From an uncultured Lentisphaerota bacterium (GTDB taxonomy: Bacteria > Verrucomicrobiota > Kiritimatiellia > CAIQIC01), in assembly GCA_903889245.1 (NCBI GenBank), contig CAISWQ010000113.1:1-33326 (forward strand): a stretch of DNA of 33,326 bases, read 5' to 3'. Below are positions 1-7,581 of the stretch, piece by piece. The position numbers and the translations under genes are program-made. The notes beneath the pieces were generated by a model that was not told the DNA's origin, made no database searches, and worked only from the letters and a program-made list of their open reading frames with translations. Position 1 is the stretch's first letter, and every line of letters begins with the position of its first letter.

Positions 1-96
1 CACCCCGAACGCTTTGTCAAAGGACTGCCGGTGCCCAGGCGGGTGCCGGATCAGGTCTGGATCAATCCACCCCAGCCAAACACGACTAAATCATGA
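1..96 (+). CDS. IS3-family transposase, C-terminal end (partial)
   Basis: The window opens inside an open frame read from base 1 that ends with TGA at 94-96. Its last residues run HPERFVKGLPVPRR, then VWINPP. This is the characteristic tail of IS3-family (rve integrase, OrfB) transposases, in which HPERFVKG and WINPP follow the DDE catalytic core. Only about 31 residues are inside the window, so the catalytic residues cannot be seen and I cannot tell whether the element is intact. The family call rests on recognition of this tail; confidence is good but not complete. Confidence 0.75.
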   Translation, partial: HPERFVKGLPVPRRVPDQVWINPPQPNTTKS

Positions 97-124
97 TGGA
101 AAATGTGTCTCACTTTCATTGACA
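97..124 (+). mobile_element. Probable right end of the IS3-type element
   Basis: Right after the transposase stop lies GTGTCTCACTTTCATTGACA (about 105-124). A GTGTCTCA...TTGACA arrangement is typical of the terminal inverted repeat of this IS group. The left end is outside the window, so the inverted repeat and any target duplication cannot be confirmed. Confidence 0.4.
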
Positions 125-262
125 ACCAGCGTCCTTGGAAACCTTTGTGATCTTTGCGCCCTTTTGTGGCTGGTCCCTCTGCGAACCTCTGCGTCCTCTG
201 CGGTTAATGCTTCCGCTTGGTGCCTGCGTGTCTTGGTGGTGTTTCTTTCCCACTGCCACCGT
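125..262. repeat. Interspersed TTTGCGCC / CTCTGCG-type repeat
   Basis: This stretch holds no gene I can support. It is made of short imperfect direct repeats: CTTTGTGATCTTTGCGCC, then CTCTGCGAACCTCTGCG, then TCCTCTGCGGTTAATGC. Sequences of this kind are scattered between genes in many unrelated environmental bacterial genomes. No coding capacity is apparent on either strand. Confidence 0.4.
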
Positions 263-264
263 AC

Positions 265-274
265 TTGCTATAAA
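265..274 (+). promoter_or_regulatory. Probable extended -10 promoter of the PIG-L gene
   Basis: TTGCTATAAA lies 34 bases upstream of the PIG-L start codon. TATAAA at 269-274 is a good -10 hexamer and the preceding TGC gives extended -10 character. No convincing -35 hexamer is seen. Similar TGNTATAA or TATAAC boxes lie upstream of the MBL gene (9635-9643) and of the sulfatase that starts at 12909. Confidence 0.4.
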
Positions 275-307
275 GGGGCCGTGGCGAAACTGGCGCGGAG
301 ATGACGC

Positions 308-1120
308 ATGAAAAAATCTGGCCGGCGGGTGGTGATGGCGATTGGCGCGCATCCGGACGATATCGAGTTCATGATGGCGGGGACGCTGCTGCTGTTGGTG
401 CAAGCGGGCTGGGAGGCGCATTACATGTCGCTCGCCAACGGCTCGTGCGGCAGCCAGGTATATCCGCCGGCCAGGCTGCGCGTCATCCGCAGGCGCGAGG
501 GGCAGAACGCCGCGCGCCTGCTCGGCGCAACGTTCCACCCAGGCCTCGTCGAGGACATGGAAATCTATTACGACGACCGCACGCTGCGGCGGCTGGTCGC
601 GGTTGTGCGCGAGGTCGGGCCGGCGGTCATGCTGGTGCCCTCGCCGCAGGACTACATGGAGGACCACACGAACGCGTGCCGGCTCGCGGTCTCGGCGGCG
701 TTCGTGCGCGGCATGAACAACTACCGCCCCACCCCGCGCCGCGCGCCGGCCGCGGGCGATGTGACGCTCTACCACGCGATGCCCGCCGGCCTGCGCGACC
801 CGCTGCGCAGACGCATCATCCCCGGCGCGTTCGTCAACACCAGCGCCGTCATCGAGAGAAAGCGCGCGGCGCTGGCGGCGCACCGCAGCCAGCAGGACTG
901 GCTCGCCGAGACGCAGAAGATGAACCAGTACCTCGCGACGATGGAAGGCTACTCGCTGGCGGTGGGGAAGATGTCGCGCCGGTTCCAGCACGCCGAGGGC
1001 TGGCGGCGGCACCTGCATTGGGGTTATTGCGCCGAGGACGCCGACCCGTTGCGCGATGCGCTCGGTAAAAATTATCTCATCAACCGCCGCTACGAGGCCG
1101 CGCTCGAGCGCGGGGGATGA
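308..1120 (+). CDS. PIG-L family deacetylase
   Basis: A 270-residue cytoplasmic protein of the PIG-L/LmbE family, zinc hydrolases that remove N-acetyl groups from amino-sugar conjugates. The family signature AHPDD is at residues 14-18. A second ligand-type motif, EDH followed by TNA, is at about 118-122, and the R-x2-E-x3-AA-x2-LG helix is at 61-73. The length matches the family. ATG at 308 is chosen because GGAG at 297-300 sits at correct spacing; an ATG at 301 is in another frame. No signal peptide is seen. The substrate is unknown. The NagB-like gene downstream suggests amino-sugar metabolism, but REP arrays and a RAYT gene separate them, so co-transcription is uncertain. Confidence 0.88.
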   Translation: MKKSGRRVVMAIGAHPDDIEFMMAGTLLLLVQAGWEAHYMSLANGSCGSQVYPPARLRVIRRREGQNAARLLGATFHPGLVEDMEIYYDDRTLRRLVAVVREVGPAVMLVPSPQDYMEDHTNACRLAVSAAFVRGMNNYRPTPRRAPAAGDVTLYHAMPAGLRDPLRRRIIPGAFVNTSAVIERKRAALAAHRSQQDWLAETQKMNQYLATMEGYSLAVGKMSRRFQHAEGWRRHLHWGYCAEDADPLRDALGKNYLINRRYEAALERGG

Positions 1121-1124
1121 GGAC

Positions 1125-1275
1125 GCCGGGTGAGGTCACCCGGCCTGCCGTTGTAGGCCACGTGACCTCACGTGGCGAATAGACCGCCGGGTCAGGTGAC
1201 CCGGCCTACAGCGGCGAAAGAAAAACTTTGCGATTCATGAGTGATCGAGCTGTAGGCCGCGTGACCTCACGCGGC
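1125..1275. repeat. REP array: four alternating copies upstream of the RAYT gene
   Basis: There are four copies of a 24-base REP made of a GTAGGCC head followed by a hairpin (for example CGTGACCTCACG). They lie at 1125-1148 (minus), 1153-1176 (plus), 1186-1209 (minus) and 1252-1275 (plus), so they alternate and form two inverted pairs, the arrangement known as a REPIN. Stem changes are compensated: GCGTG/CACGC, ACGTG/CACGT and GGGTG/CACCC all keep pairing. This indicates that the hairpin is under selection or is the mobilised form. Confidence 0.9.
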
Positions 1276-1286
1276 GAACCTTGGCA

Positions 1287-1778
1287 ATGGAAAACAACCC
1301 GTCATTACCGAAACGTTTGCGGCGATTGAATACGGTGTGGCTGGATGATGGCCATCCGATGTATTTCATCACCGTGTGCGTGGCTGATCGAAAACCGTGT
1401 CTGGCAAACGCGAGCGTTCATGATCGCTGGCAGACCTTTATCACGGGCAGCGTGGATCGTTATGGCTGGTGGGTTGCGTGTTATGTCCTGATGCCAGACC
1501 ATGTGCATCTGTTTGCTCGGCCGAATGCCACGGCGGTAGCGTTGGGCGCTTGGATCAAGGCAATGAAGGCTTTCGTGGCGCAGCGGGAGTTCCAGTGGCA
1601 GGCGGGATTTTTCGACCATGCGTTGAGGAGTGTGGAAAGTTTCGCCGAAAAATGGGATTACATCCGCATGAATCCCGTGCGGAAAGGATGGGTCAAGGCG
1701 GCAGAGGATTGGCCCTATTGGGGCGGATTCCATCCGCAACACGGCCGCCCGTTGCCAAACGCTGGGAACGCCGGGTGA
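1287..1778 (+). CDS. REP-associated tyrosine transposase (RAYT, Y1_Tnp)
   Basis: A 163-residue single-strand DNA transposase of the IS200/IS605-like Y1 family, RAYT branch. The metal-binding HUH motif is DHVH at 71-74 in the usual YVLMPDHVHL context. The catalytic tyrosine is probably Y125 in WDYIRMNPVRKG. Proteins of this family bind and process REP hairpins and are thought to spread REPIN elements. The gene is flanked by REPs (1125-1275 and 1770-1897), as expected for a REP-cognate RAYT. ATG at 1287 is preferred over TTG at 1281; no strong ribosome-binding site is visible. The TGA stop (1776-1778) lies inside the downstream REP, so the last codons are REP sequence. The protein appears complete and could be active. 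Confidence 0.9.
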   Translation: MENNPSLPKRLRRLNTVWLDDGHPMYFITVCVADRKPCLANASVHDRWQTFITGSVDRYGWWVACYVLMPDHVHLFARPNATAVALGAWIKAMKAFVAQREFQWQAGFFDHALRSVESFAEKWDYIRMNPVRKGWVKAAEDWPYWGGFHPQHGRPLPNAGNAG

Positions 1779-1897
1779 GGTCACCCGGCCTACCACGTGG
1801 AAGCGCTTGGTCGGGGAACCCGGCCTACCACGCTTGAATCTGTAGGCCCGGTGACCTCACCGGGCGATAAACTGTAGGCCGCGTGACCTCACGCGGC
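1770..1897. repeat. REP array downstream of the RAYT gene
   Basis: Full REP copies lie at 1770-1793 (minus), 1842-1865 (plus) and 1874-1897 (plus). A decayed copy, retaining CCCGGCCTACC, lies near 1810-1830. They share the GTAGGCC head and GTGACCTCAC hairpin core with the copies upstream of the RAYT gene. The first copy supplies the RAYT stop codon. The last ends 22 bases before the start codon of the NagB-like gene. Confidence 0.88.
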
Positions 1898-1919
1898 GGA
1901 AAGAAGAAAGGAAAACATC

Positions 1920-2852
1920 ATGCCTCGCAAACTCAGCTCCATCTCGCCCGACTGGTGGGACTACACCACGCTCGACGCCGGTCTCATCGAGGAGGTCGCC
2001 CGCCTGACACCGCGTGATCTCGAACGCCTCTCGCGCCCCGGCTTCAAGGTCGTCATGTTCGATTCGCTGGCGGAGTTCTACCTCGCCGAGGCGCTCGAAT
2101 ATGTGGAGGCGTGGCGGCAGAGCACGGCGGATAATCCCGTCGGCATCTGCGGACCGATCGGCCCGACCGAGCAACTGCCGCTGGTCGCGCGCATCGTCAA
2201 CGCGCTCGGGCTCGATGTGCGCGCGGGGCATTTCTGGGGCATGGACGAGTGGTTCCTCGACGGCCGCGAGATGCCACCCACGCACCCGCTCTCGTTCGAG
2301 CGCGCCGACCGCGAGCTGTGCTTCAGCCGCATCGAGAAAAAACTGCGCATGCCCGACGCGAACCTGCACTTCCCCAAAGCCAACACCGCGCCCTACCGCC
2401 AAAGCTGGGGCGCCGGAATCCGCTGCGCCGTGATGCAGGGCGGACAGGGCGACGTGAAGCACTGGGCGTTCAACGATCCGCCGCAGCGCACCGGGAAATG
2501 GAAGGACGCGCCGACGACGACGACGGAATATCTCAAGCTGACGACGCGCGTCGTGAAGCTGCATCCGCTGACCGTGGCGCAGAACGCGCGCACCAGCGGC
2601 GGCGGCAACATCGCGCTCGTGCCGACGATGGCGATCAGCGTGGGCCCGGTGGAAACGTGGCAGGCGGAGAAGGTTTCCATCTGGCAGGCGGGCCAGCACG
2701 ACAACCCGTTCGGCCAGCGCCTGACCGCCTACATGATCGCCAAGCGCCTGCCCGACTCCGCCGTGCCGATGAGCCTGCTCGCGCTGCATCCGAACGTCCA
2801 GTTCAACTACTACCGCGGCGGCCTCGGCTCCTGCGCCGTGGAAATGCACTGA
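1920..2852 (+). CDS. NagB-like glucosamine-6-phosphate isomerase/deaminase family protein
   Basis: A 310-residue cytoplasmic protein resembling the glucosamine/galactosamine-6-phosphate isomerase (NagB/SugP) fold. The phosphate-loop-like [12 protein letters not shown] is at about 74-85. HFWGMDEWF at 104-112 corresponds to the FNMDEY catalytic-loop region of NagB, and a glycine-rich TSGGG plus VGP segment follows in the C-terminal half. It is longer than E. coli NagB (266 residues) and clearly divergent, so the sugar substrate cannot be stated; several PVC paralogues are annotated only as glucosamine-6-phosphate deaminase-like. A strong AAGGAAAA ribosome-binding site precedes ATG 1920. No export signal is seen. 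Together with the PIG-L gene it hints at uptake and catabolism of amino sugars. Confidence 0.75.
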   Translation: MPRKLSSISPDWWDYTTLDAGLIEEVARLTPRDLERLSRPGFKVVMFDSLAEFYLAEALEYVEAWRQSTADNPVGICGPIGPTEQLPLVARIVNALGLDVRAGHFWGMDEWFLDGREMPPTHPLSFERADRELCFSRIEKKLRMPDANLHFPKANTAPYRQSWGAGIRCAVMQGGQGDVKHWAFNDPPQRTGKWKDAPTTTTEYLKLTTRVVKLHPLTVAQNARTSGGGNIALVPTMAISVGPVETWQAEKVSIWQAGQHDNPFGQRLTAYMIAKRLPDSAVPMSLLALHPNVQFNYYRGGLGSCAVEMH

Positions 2853-2857
2853 CCAAA

Positions 2858-2876
2858 AGTTCCAAGGCTTGGAAAA
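2858..2876. repeat. Single TTCCAA-N3-TTGGAA palindrome
   Basis: TTCCAAGGCTTGGAA (core 2860-2874) lies eight bases after the stop of the NagB-like gene. It is the only solitary copy in the window of the palindrome family that elsewhere forms doublets. Confidence 0.85.
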
Positions 2877-2879
2877 GAG

Positions 2880-2957
2880 TTAGACGCAGATGTGCGCCGA
2901 TGGCCGCAGATTTTTTCGCTGCCTGCATCTGCGACATCTGCGTTGATCAGCGTCTAA
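2880..2957. repeat. Inverted repeat of ATCTGCG-type units between convergent genes
   Basis: The left arm begins TTAGACGCAGATG and the right arm is its inverse, ending ATCAGCGTCTAA. Inside both arms are repeated ATCTGCG/CGCAGAT units. The element sits between two convergent genes. It could fold into a long stem and help transcription end in both directions, but there is no clean U-run. ATCTGCG repeats of this sort are scattered in many genomes. Confidence 0.6.
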
Positions 2958-2961
2958 AATC

Positions 2962-5337
2962 TTATTTGAGCTGCAGCCAGCCGGCCTGGTCCACGCGCCA
3001 GTTTTCGGCGAGGGTGCCTTCGAGGCAGCGCCACGAACCGGCTTCGCTGCGGTAGGCGGCGATGTTGCAGGCGATTTTCAGTCCGGCCACCGGCTTCAAC
3101 CCGAGCGCGCTCCACGGAATCATCCACTCGCCGCGCCAGCCGCCGTGATACTTGCCGAATTTCTTCGCGGCAAACTGCACCGCCTGCCCGAGCCGCGCGG
3201 CGTCCGCGGCGGAGGCGCCGCCCTCGCTCACGCTCTGCACCGCGCCGCCCGCGAAACCGCGCACGACGAACGTCACCGGCTGGCCGGCGGCGGCTTTCCC
3301 GGCGAGACAGATTTCCGCGCCATCGTCCTGCCCCACCGCCGCGCCGGTGCGCAGCTTCTCCGGCTCGAACACCGCGACGGTCAGCGCCACGTAGAGGTGC
3401 GCATCGTCGTAGCCCACCTTGATGAACACCGGCGCGCCGCTGCCGGGGTCGCGCGAGGGCTCGCGGTCGAGGCCCTGGTAGCGACCGGGCCACTCGTCGC
3501 CGCCGATTTCGCCATCGAGCTTGGGCGGCTGCGCAAGGCGTCCGGCCCAGAGCACGTTCGCCTTGCGCTCCGGCTTGGGCGCGGCCGGCTTCGGGTCATC
3601 GCGTCCCGCCACAGCCACCGCGCCGGACGCGGGCGGCGCGTCTTTGATGATCGCGTTGCCGGCCCACGCCCGGACCGCGCTCGGCGGCGTGAGCGAGAGC
3701 TGACCCGGCACATAGAGCGTGTTGTTGGAGAAGGCGCAGTTGGCCGAGCGCTGGAAACTCAACACCATGTTCGTCGCGGCGCAGAAGATGTTGTCGCGAA
3801 TGACCAGGTTGCGCGCGATGTGGTTGTGCACCGGCCGCTCGACGCCGATGGAAATGTTTTTCTCGACGATGCAGTCCTGCGCGCCTTCGTCGAGGTAGTA
3901 GGACGAAACGCCGTAGCCCTCGCCGATCTTCACCACGTCGCGGACAATGTTGCTGCGCAGGATGCAGCCGGACATGCCGCCGTAGATGGCGCCGCCATCG
4001 TGCAGCTCGCGCATGACGCGGCTGATCACGTTGCCCTCAAAGAGATGGTTGCCGCCGCTGCCGATCATGCCGCTATAGGGCGTGTCGTGGACCTCGTTGC
4101 GCAGCACCTGGAAACCTTTCGTCCCCGGTGTACGCCATGCGTGCGTCGAGACGCTCAAGGCGACCGCACTCGGATAGTAACGGCCGATGTCGTGGATGCG
4201 ATTATCTGCGATCGTCGTGGCGGTGCCATCGGCTTTGATGCCGCAAGCGCCGGTGTCGTGGATGTGGCTGCCTGCAATCCGGCAGTCGTTGACCTGCGAA
4301 GCGACGATGCCCTGCCCGCCGACGTTGCAGACCTCCAGCTTCTCCAGCACACACTGCCGCGCACGTTCCAGCCGCAACGCGCCATCGAAGGCATACGCGC
4401 CGAACCCGCCGGACTTCAGCGGTGGCGTGGTCGCCTGCAAAACCAGCCCGCGCAGCGTGACCCGCTCCACCGCCGCCTTCGCGGTGCCGGCGATCTTGAT
4501 GATGCGTTCCAGCCGCGGCGCGACGACCTCCGCCTTGGTCATGTCCTCGCCCGGCAGCGGCCAGTAGACGACGCGGCCGGCGGCGCGGTCGAGATACCAC
4601 TGACCCGGCTGCGTCATGCCCTCGCGCGTGTTGAAGATCACAAACTTCTTCACGCCGAACGCGCCCGCCGGATGCGCCGCTTCCGATGCGAACGTCAGTT
4701 GGTGTTTTTGGGTATCGTTGCCGGTGACGCCGACCAGCGACTCGTCCCACATGTGATAGACGCGCACCTCGGCGTTCTTCGGCTCGAGCGTCGCGGGGAC
4801 ATCCTTGGGATCATAGAGCATCGTTGTCAGTTCCTCCTTCGTCGGCTTGCGCTCCCAGCCGCCGCCGACCGAGGAAAGCCAGCGCACATCGAAGACGCTC
4901 TTGTGGGTAAAGGTGCCGGACTCCGGCAAACGCGCGCGCGGCGGCAGGCGGCCGTTGACCACCAGCGCGCGGAAATCCAGCGTCCCTTCCTTCACGCCGG
5001 CGACGTCGGCGCACCAAAACTTTTCGCCGTCACGCCGCCAGCCGGTGACCGGCAACCCGCCATAGAGCACCGCCTTGCCCGGCTGGGCCGCCTCGATGGT
5101 CAGGCCGTTATCGCGCGCATCCAGTTCCAGCGTCTGCGTCAGATAGTAGGCGCCCGGTTGCACCACGATGCGGTGCGGTCCCGCTCCGGCTTTGCGCGCG
5201 GCATCGCGCGCCGCCGTCAGCGAGGCAAACGGCTGGCCGGTGGCGTCGTTGCCCTTCGGCGCCACGGTGAACGTGGCCGCGCCCGCGAACCCGCCCAGTG
5301 CGAGCGTACCAGCCATCAGACGGAATAGTGCGTGCAT
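2962..5337 (-). CDS. Secreted right-handed beta-helix protein with C-terminal CBM9-like domain
   Basis: A 791-residue exported protein. ATG at 5337 is chosen because AGGAAA lies at correct spacing and a Sec signal peptide (MHALFRLMAGTLALGGFAGA) follows; an upstream start at 5400 lacks these. The middle has the repeated N-x-I, G-I and H-x-G pattern of a parallel beta-helix, for example ADNRIHDIG and LRSNIVRDV, as in polysaccharide lyases, pectinases and alginate epimerases. About 604-791 resembles a family 9-like carbohydrate-binding module, with a PPKLDGEI start, a VGYDDAHLYVALTV strand pair and a W-M-I-P-W-S segment. The catalytic specificity is not evident. It is the first of a run of minus-strand exported proteins and probably binds or cuts the same polysaccharide as the sulfatases. 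Confidence 0.82.
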   Translation of the reverse strand: MHALFRLMAGTLALGGFAGAATFTVAPKGNDATGQPFASLTAARDAARKAGAGPHRIVVQPGAYYLTQTLELDARDNGLTIEAAQPGKAVLYGGLPVTGWRRDGEKFWCADVAGVKEGTLDFRALVVNGRLPPRARLPESGTFTHKSVFDVRWLSSVGGGWERKPTKEELTTMLYDPKDVPATLEPKNAEVRVYHMWDESLVGVTGNDTQKHQLTFASEAAHPAGAFGVKKFVIFNTREGMTQPGQWYLDRAAGRVVYWPLPGEDMTKAEVVAPRLERIIKIAGTAKAAVERVTLRGLVLQATTPPLKSGGFGAYAFDGALRLERARQCVLEKLEVCNVGGQGIVASQVNDCRIAGSHIHDTGACGIKADGTATTIADNRIHDIGRYYPSAVALSVSTHAWRTPGTKGFQVLRNEVHDTPYSGMIGSGGNHLFEGNVISRVMRELHDGGAIYGGMSGCILRSNIVRDVVKIGEGYGVSSYYLDEGAQDCIVEKNISIGVERPVHNHIARNLVIRDNIFCAATNMVLSFQRSANCAFSNNTLYVPGQLSLTPPSAVRAWAGNAIIKDAPPASGAVAVAGRDDPKPAAPKPERKANVLWAGRLAQPPKLDGEIGGDEWPGRYQGLDREPSRDPGSGAPVFIKVGYDDAHLYVALTVAVFEPEKLRTGAAVGQDDGAEICLAGKAAAGQPVTFVVRGFAGGAVQSVSEGGASAADAARLGQAVQFAAKKFGKYHGGWRGEWMIPWSALGLKPVAGLKIACNIAAYRSEAGSWRCLEGTLAENWRVDQAGWLQLK

Positions 5338-5397
5338 GAAAATATTTCCTTTCGTGAACCTTGCCGCTACCGGATCGCAGGAGAGAACGCAGGCGCA

Positions 5398-5456
5398 CAC
5401 AAAATCATGTGAACAAAATCAGGCGGAAGAAGCCCATCCGCTCTTATGATTTTGTG
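5398..5456. repeat. Inverted CACAAAATCAT repeat upstream of the beta-helix gene
   Basis: CACAAAATCAT at 5398-5408 is matched by its inverse ATGATTTTGTG at 5446-5456. A further GAACAAAATC lies between them. The stretch is conspicuously AT-rich against its surroundings and lies upstream of the beta-helix gene (read on the minus strand), so it may include promoter or operator sequence. No specific -35/-10 pair is convincing. Confidence 0.45.
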
Positions 5457-5466
5457 AACTCACTTT

Positions 5467-5541
5467 TCGGGGCGCCCTGGCGGGCGCGCTACAAACGGCG
5501 CTGGATGGTTTCTGTGCCGTTGGTAGCCCCGCCGCCAGGCG
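5467..5541. repeat. REPIN-like inverted pair, CGCCCTGGCGGGCG type
   Basis: The segment GCGCCCTGGCGGGCGCGCTAC is mirrored about 35 bases on by GTAGCCCCGCCGCCAGGCGGG. Both units are small hairpins with a GTAGC head facing inward. This is a second REP-like family, distinct from GTAGGCC. The right unit abuts the TTCCAA doublet at 5544. Confidence 0.55.
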
Positions 5542-5543
5542 GG

Positions 5544-5593
5544 TTTTCCAAGGCTTGGAAAATTTCCCGCGCTTTTTTCCAAGCCTTGGAAGA
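5544..5593. repeat. Intergenic TTCCAA-N3-TTGGAA doublet (31-bp spacing)
   Basis: Two palindromes have cores at 5546-5560 (TTCCAAGGCTTGGAA) and 5577-5591 (TTCCAAGCCTTGGAA), with centres 31 bp apart. They are downstream of the sulfatase stop codon at 5602. A 6-base T-run precedes the second copy, but no T-run follows a stem in the direction of transcription, so this does not look like a standard terminator. Confidence 0.88.
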
Positions 5594-5601
5594 TTGCGCC
5601 C

Positions 5602-7422
5602 CTACCGCTTCTCCTCCAGCGTCAGCACGATCTGCCGCACGTCCATCACCTGTGCGCCGGGCTTGGTCAGCGCATGCAGCGTCAGCAACCCGCGGCCCTG
5701 TTTGAGGTCCAGCGGGCCGATACGCAGCGGCTTGAAATCCTTGACGTAGGATTCGCCCTTGCGCGGCACGCGGTCGTGCTCGGCGCCGCGCAGCGGCGGG
5801 TTGAACGCCTCGGTCACCTTGGCCGTGGCGCGACTCTCGCCGAGGCCGAGTTCCACCTCCGCGCCGACATCGGCGGCGGCGCAGGTGTAGTAGACCTCGG
5901 CGGTGTAGCGACCGGGCGTCTCGACCGCGACATCCCACGTGATGAACCCAGCGGTGCTCTTCCAGTTCGTGAAGTAGGAGCAGTTCGGCGCGTGCGCGCT
6001 GCGCTCGACGTCGCCGTGCGCCACGCCGTCGCGCGCGGGCAGCGTCGTCAGCGGGAAGTCGGGATAGCCGACGGTGAACGGGCGGTCGGTTTCCTTGACA
6101 CCGGCGAGCACTTCCTTGCGCCACTGCGCCACGGCGGCGCGCAGGCGCGCGGCCTCTGCCGGCTGCGCGGCGGCAATGTCCTGCTTCTGGCCGGGATCGT
6201 TCTGCATGTCAAAGAGCTTGCCGTCGTTGTCGAGGCGGTACTTCTGTGTGCGCACGCTGACCTTGCCGGCCCAGTGCGAGAAGATCATGCGGTCGGGCCA
6301 TTCAGCATCGAGATCGTGCCGCAACAGCGGCTTGAGGCTGCGGCCATCGAGCGGCTTGCGGCTCTGGACCGGCACGCCGGCGAGATCGGCGAGCGTCGGC
6401 AACAGATCGATCGCGCCCGCGATCTGCGGGATATGCACGCCGGCGGCGATATGGCCGGGCCAGCGGATGAGGAAGGGCACGCGCACGCCGCCTTCATCGG
6501 TCGAGCCTTTGGTGCCTTTCATCCCATCGTTCCAGCGCTGGCCGTTCGGCCCGTTGTCGCTGAAGTAGACGACGATGGTGTTGTCGCGCAGGCCGAGCTC
6601 CTCGACGCGCTTGAGCACGCGGCCGATGTTGGCATCCATGCAAGCGCACATCGCGAGTGCCGCGCGCGTGTGCTCGAGGTCCTCCGCCGCGGCCTTGGTG
6701 CCGCGCAGCTTCAACTCGCGCCCGGCATACTGTGCCCAGAAGTTGTCCGGCACCTGCATCGGCGAGTGCGGCACATTGAACGGCACGTAGCAGAGGAACG
6801 GCCGCGCCTTGTGCTTCTCGATGAACTCGATCGCGTGGTTCGCGAGGTCGTCGGTGATGTAGCCGCGGCCCTGCGCCGGCCGGCCGTTGTGCTCCAGCGG
6901 CGGATCGAAGTAGGTGCCCCAGTGACCGGAGCAGAAGCCGTAGTACTCATCGAACCCGCGCGCGTTCGGGTGATAGGGCCACTGCGTACCGTTGTGCCAC
7001 TTGCCGAACGCGCCGGTCGCGTAGCCGGCGGCCTTGAAAAACTGCGCGATGGTCTGCTCGTCGAGGTTCAGCCGCTCCTGGCCGGTCGAGACGCCGCTGA
7101 CGCCGCCGCGCGGATGGTAGCGGCCGGTCAGAAACTCCGCGCGCGTCGGCGAGCAGACCGGGCAGACGTAGAACCGGTCGAACCGCGCGCCGTCGCGCGC
7201 GAGCGTGTCGATCTGCGGCGTGGCGAGATTCTTGTTGCCGTGACAGCTCAAGTCGCCCCAGCCCTGATCATCGGCGAGAAAGATCAGGATGTTGGGCCGG
7301 GACTTTTCCAAGGGTTGGAAAGTCGCAGGGGCAGTATTTCCAACCATTGGAAAAAATATGAACACGCCGATTACTCCGCAGCGCAGAGAGCGCCACCATT
7401 GGAATCGCACATTATTAATCAT
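5602..7422 (-). CDS. Arylsulfatase, Sec-exported, with C-terminal beta-sandwich domain
   Basis: A 606-residue type I sulfatase, which hydrolyses sulfate esters using formylglycine and calcium. The formylglycine motif is CSPTR at 90-94, with the first metal-binding pair DD at 51-52 in LADDQGWGD. The later motifs GKWH and YFSDNGP are present. ATG 7422 is preferred because AGGAAAGGAAC precedes it; the hydrophobic segment at 14-24 acts as a Sec signal. Residues 24-40 (FPMVGNTAPATFQPLEK) are encoded by the palindrome doublet. After the sulfatase fold, roughly the last 150 residues form an extra domain resembling a carbohydrate-binding beta-sandwich (YTAEVYYTC and related strands). It ends in TAG, showing that UAG is a normal stop in this organism. 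The substrate is unknown. Confidence 0.93.
   Translation of the reverse strand: MINNVRFQWWRSLRCGVIGVFIFFPMVGNTAPATFQPLEKSRPNILIFLADDQGWGDLSCHGNKNLATPQIDTLARDGARFDRFYVCPVCSPTRAEFLTGRYHPRGGVSGVSTGQERLNLDEQTIAQFFKAAGYATGAFGKWHNGTQWPYHPNARGFDEYYGFCSGHWGTYFDPPLEHNGRPAQGRGYITDDLANHAIEFIEKHKARPFLCYVPFNVPHSPMQVPDNFWAQYAGRELKLRGTKAAAEDLEHTRAALAMCACMDANIGRVLKRVEELGLRDNTIVVYFSDNGPNGQRWNDGMKGTKGSTDEGGVRVPFLIRWPGHIAAGVHIPQIAGAIDLLPTLADLAGVPVQSRKPLDGRSLKPLLRHDLDAEWPDRMIFSHWAGKVSVRTQKYRLDNDGKLFDMQNDPGQKQDIAAAQPAEAARLRAAVAQWRKEVLAGVKETDRPFTVGYPDFPLTTLPARDGVAHGDVERSAHAPNCSYFTNWKSTAGFITWDVAVETPGRYTAEVYYTCAAADVGAEVELGLGESRATAKVTEAFNPPLRGAEHDRVPRKGESYVKDFKPLRIGPLDLKQGRGLLTLHALTKPGAQVMDVRQIVLTLEEKR
7304..7354 (-). 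repeat. In-frame palindrome doublet in the sulfatase gene (17 codons)
   Basis: Two TTCCAA-N3-TTGGAA units (cores from 7306 and 7338, centres 32 bp apart) lie inside the coding sequence just after the signal peptide. On the gene strand the first is read F-P-M-V-G-N and the second F-Q-P-L-E-K, so the two arms are read in different frames. The whole unit is 51 bases. Confidence 0.9.
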
Positions 7423-7467
7423 GGTTCTGTTCCTTTCCTGATAAATCCGCCAAAAGTCACGGCAGAC

Positions 7468-7543
7468 GCCGCGTGAGGTCACGCGGCCTACAAAATGCCC
7501 AGAAAATCAGGCTCTTTTTGTAGGCCGGGTCACCCGACCCGGC
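7468..7543. repeat. REPIN pair of the RAYT-type REP
   Basis: A REP on the minus strand at 7468-7491 and one on the plus strand at 7520-7543 form an inverted pair separated by 28 bases. Both have the GTAGGCC head. The hairpins are GCGTGAGGTCACGC and GGGTCACCCGACCC. They fill the gap between the propeller gene stop (7582) and the sulfatase start (7422). Confidence 0.88.
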
Positions 7544-7581
7544 GAAACAGATTTTTGGCGGTTCCGTCATACTTGGTTTAG

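Noticed and set aside
134-143. CCTTGGAAAC near the window start as a further TTCCAA palindrome.
   Set aside because: Only one half-site is present and it lies in another repeat type.
1125-1897. CRISPR array.
   Set aside because: The repeats are palindromic REPs in alternating orientation with irregular spacers, and a RAYT gene lies between them; there is no cas gene.
5544-5593. The TTCCAA doublet as a rho-independent terminator for the sulfatase gene.
   Set aside because: The stem is short and AT-rich, no U-run follows it in the transcribed direction, and identical units occur within coding sequences that must be transcribed through.
7304-7354. The FPxLGK...FQxLEK peptide as a conserved protein-sorting motif.
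   Set aside because: The two halves are the same DNA palindrome read in two frames, and the same DNA occurs between genes, so a DNA-level origin is more economical. A secondary function cannot be excluded.
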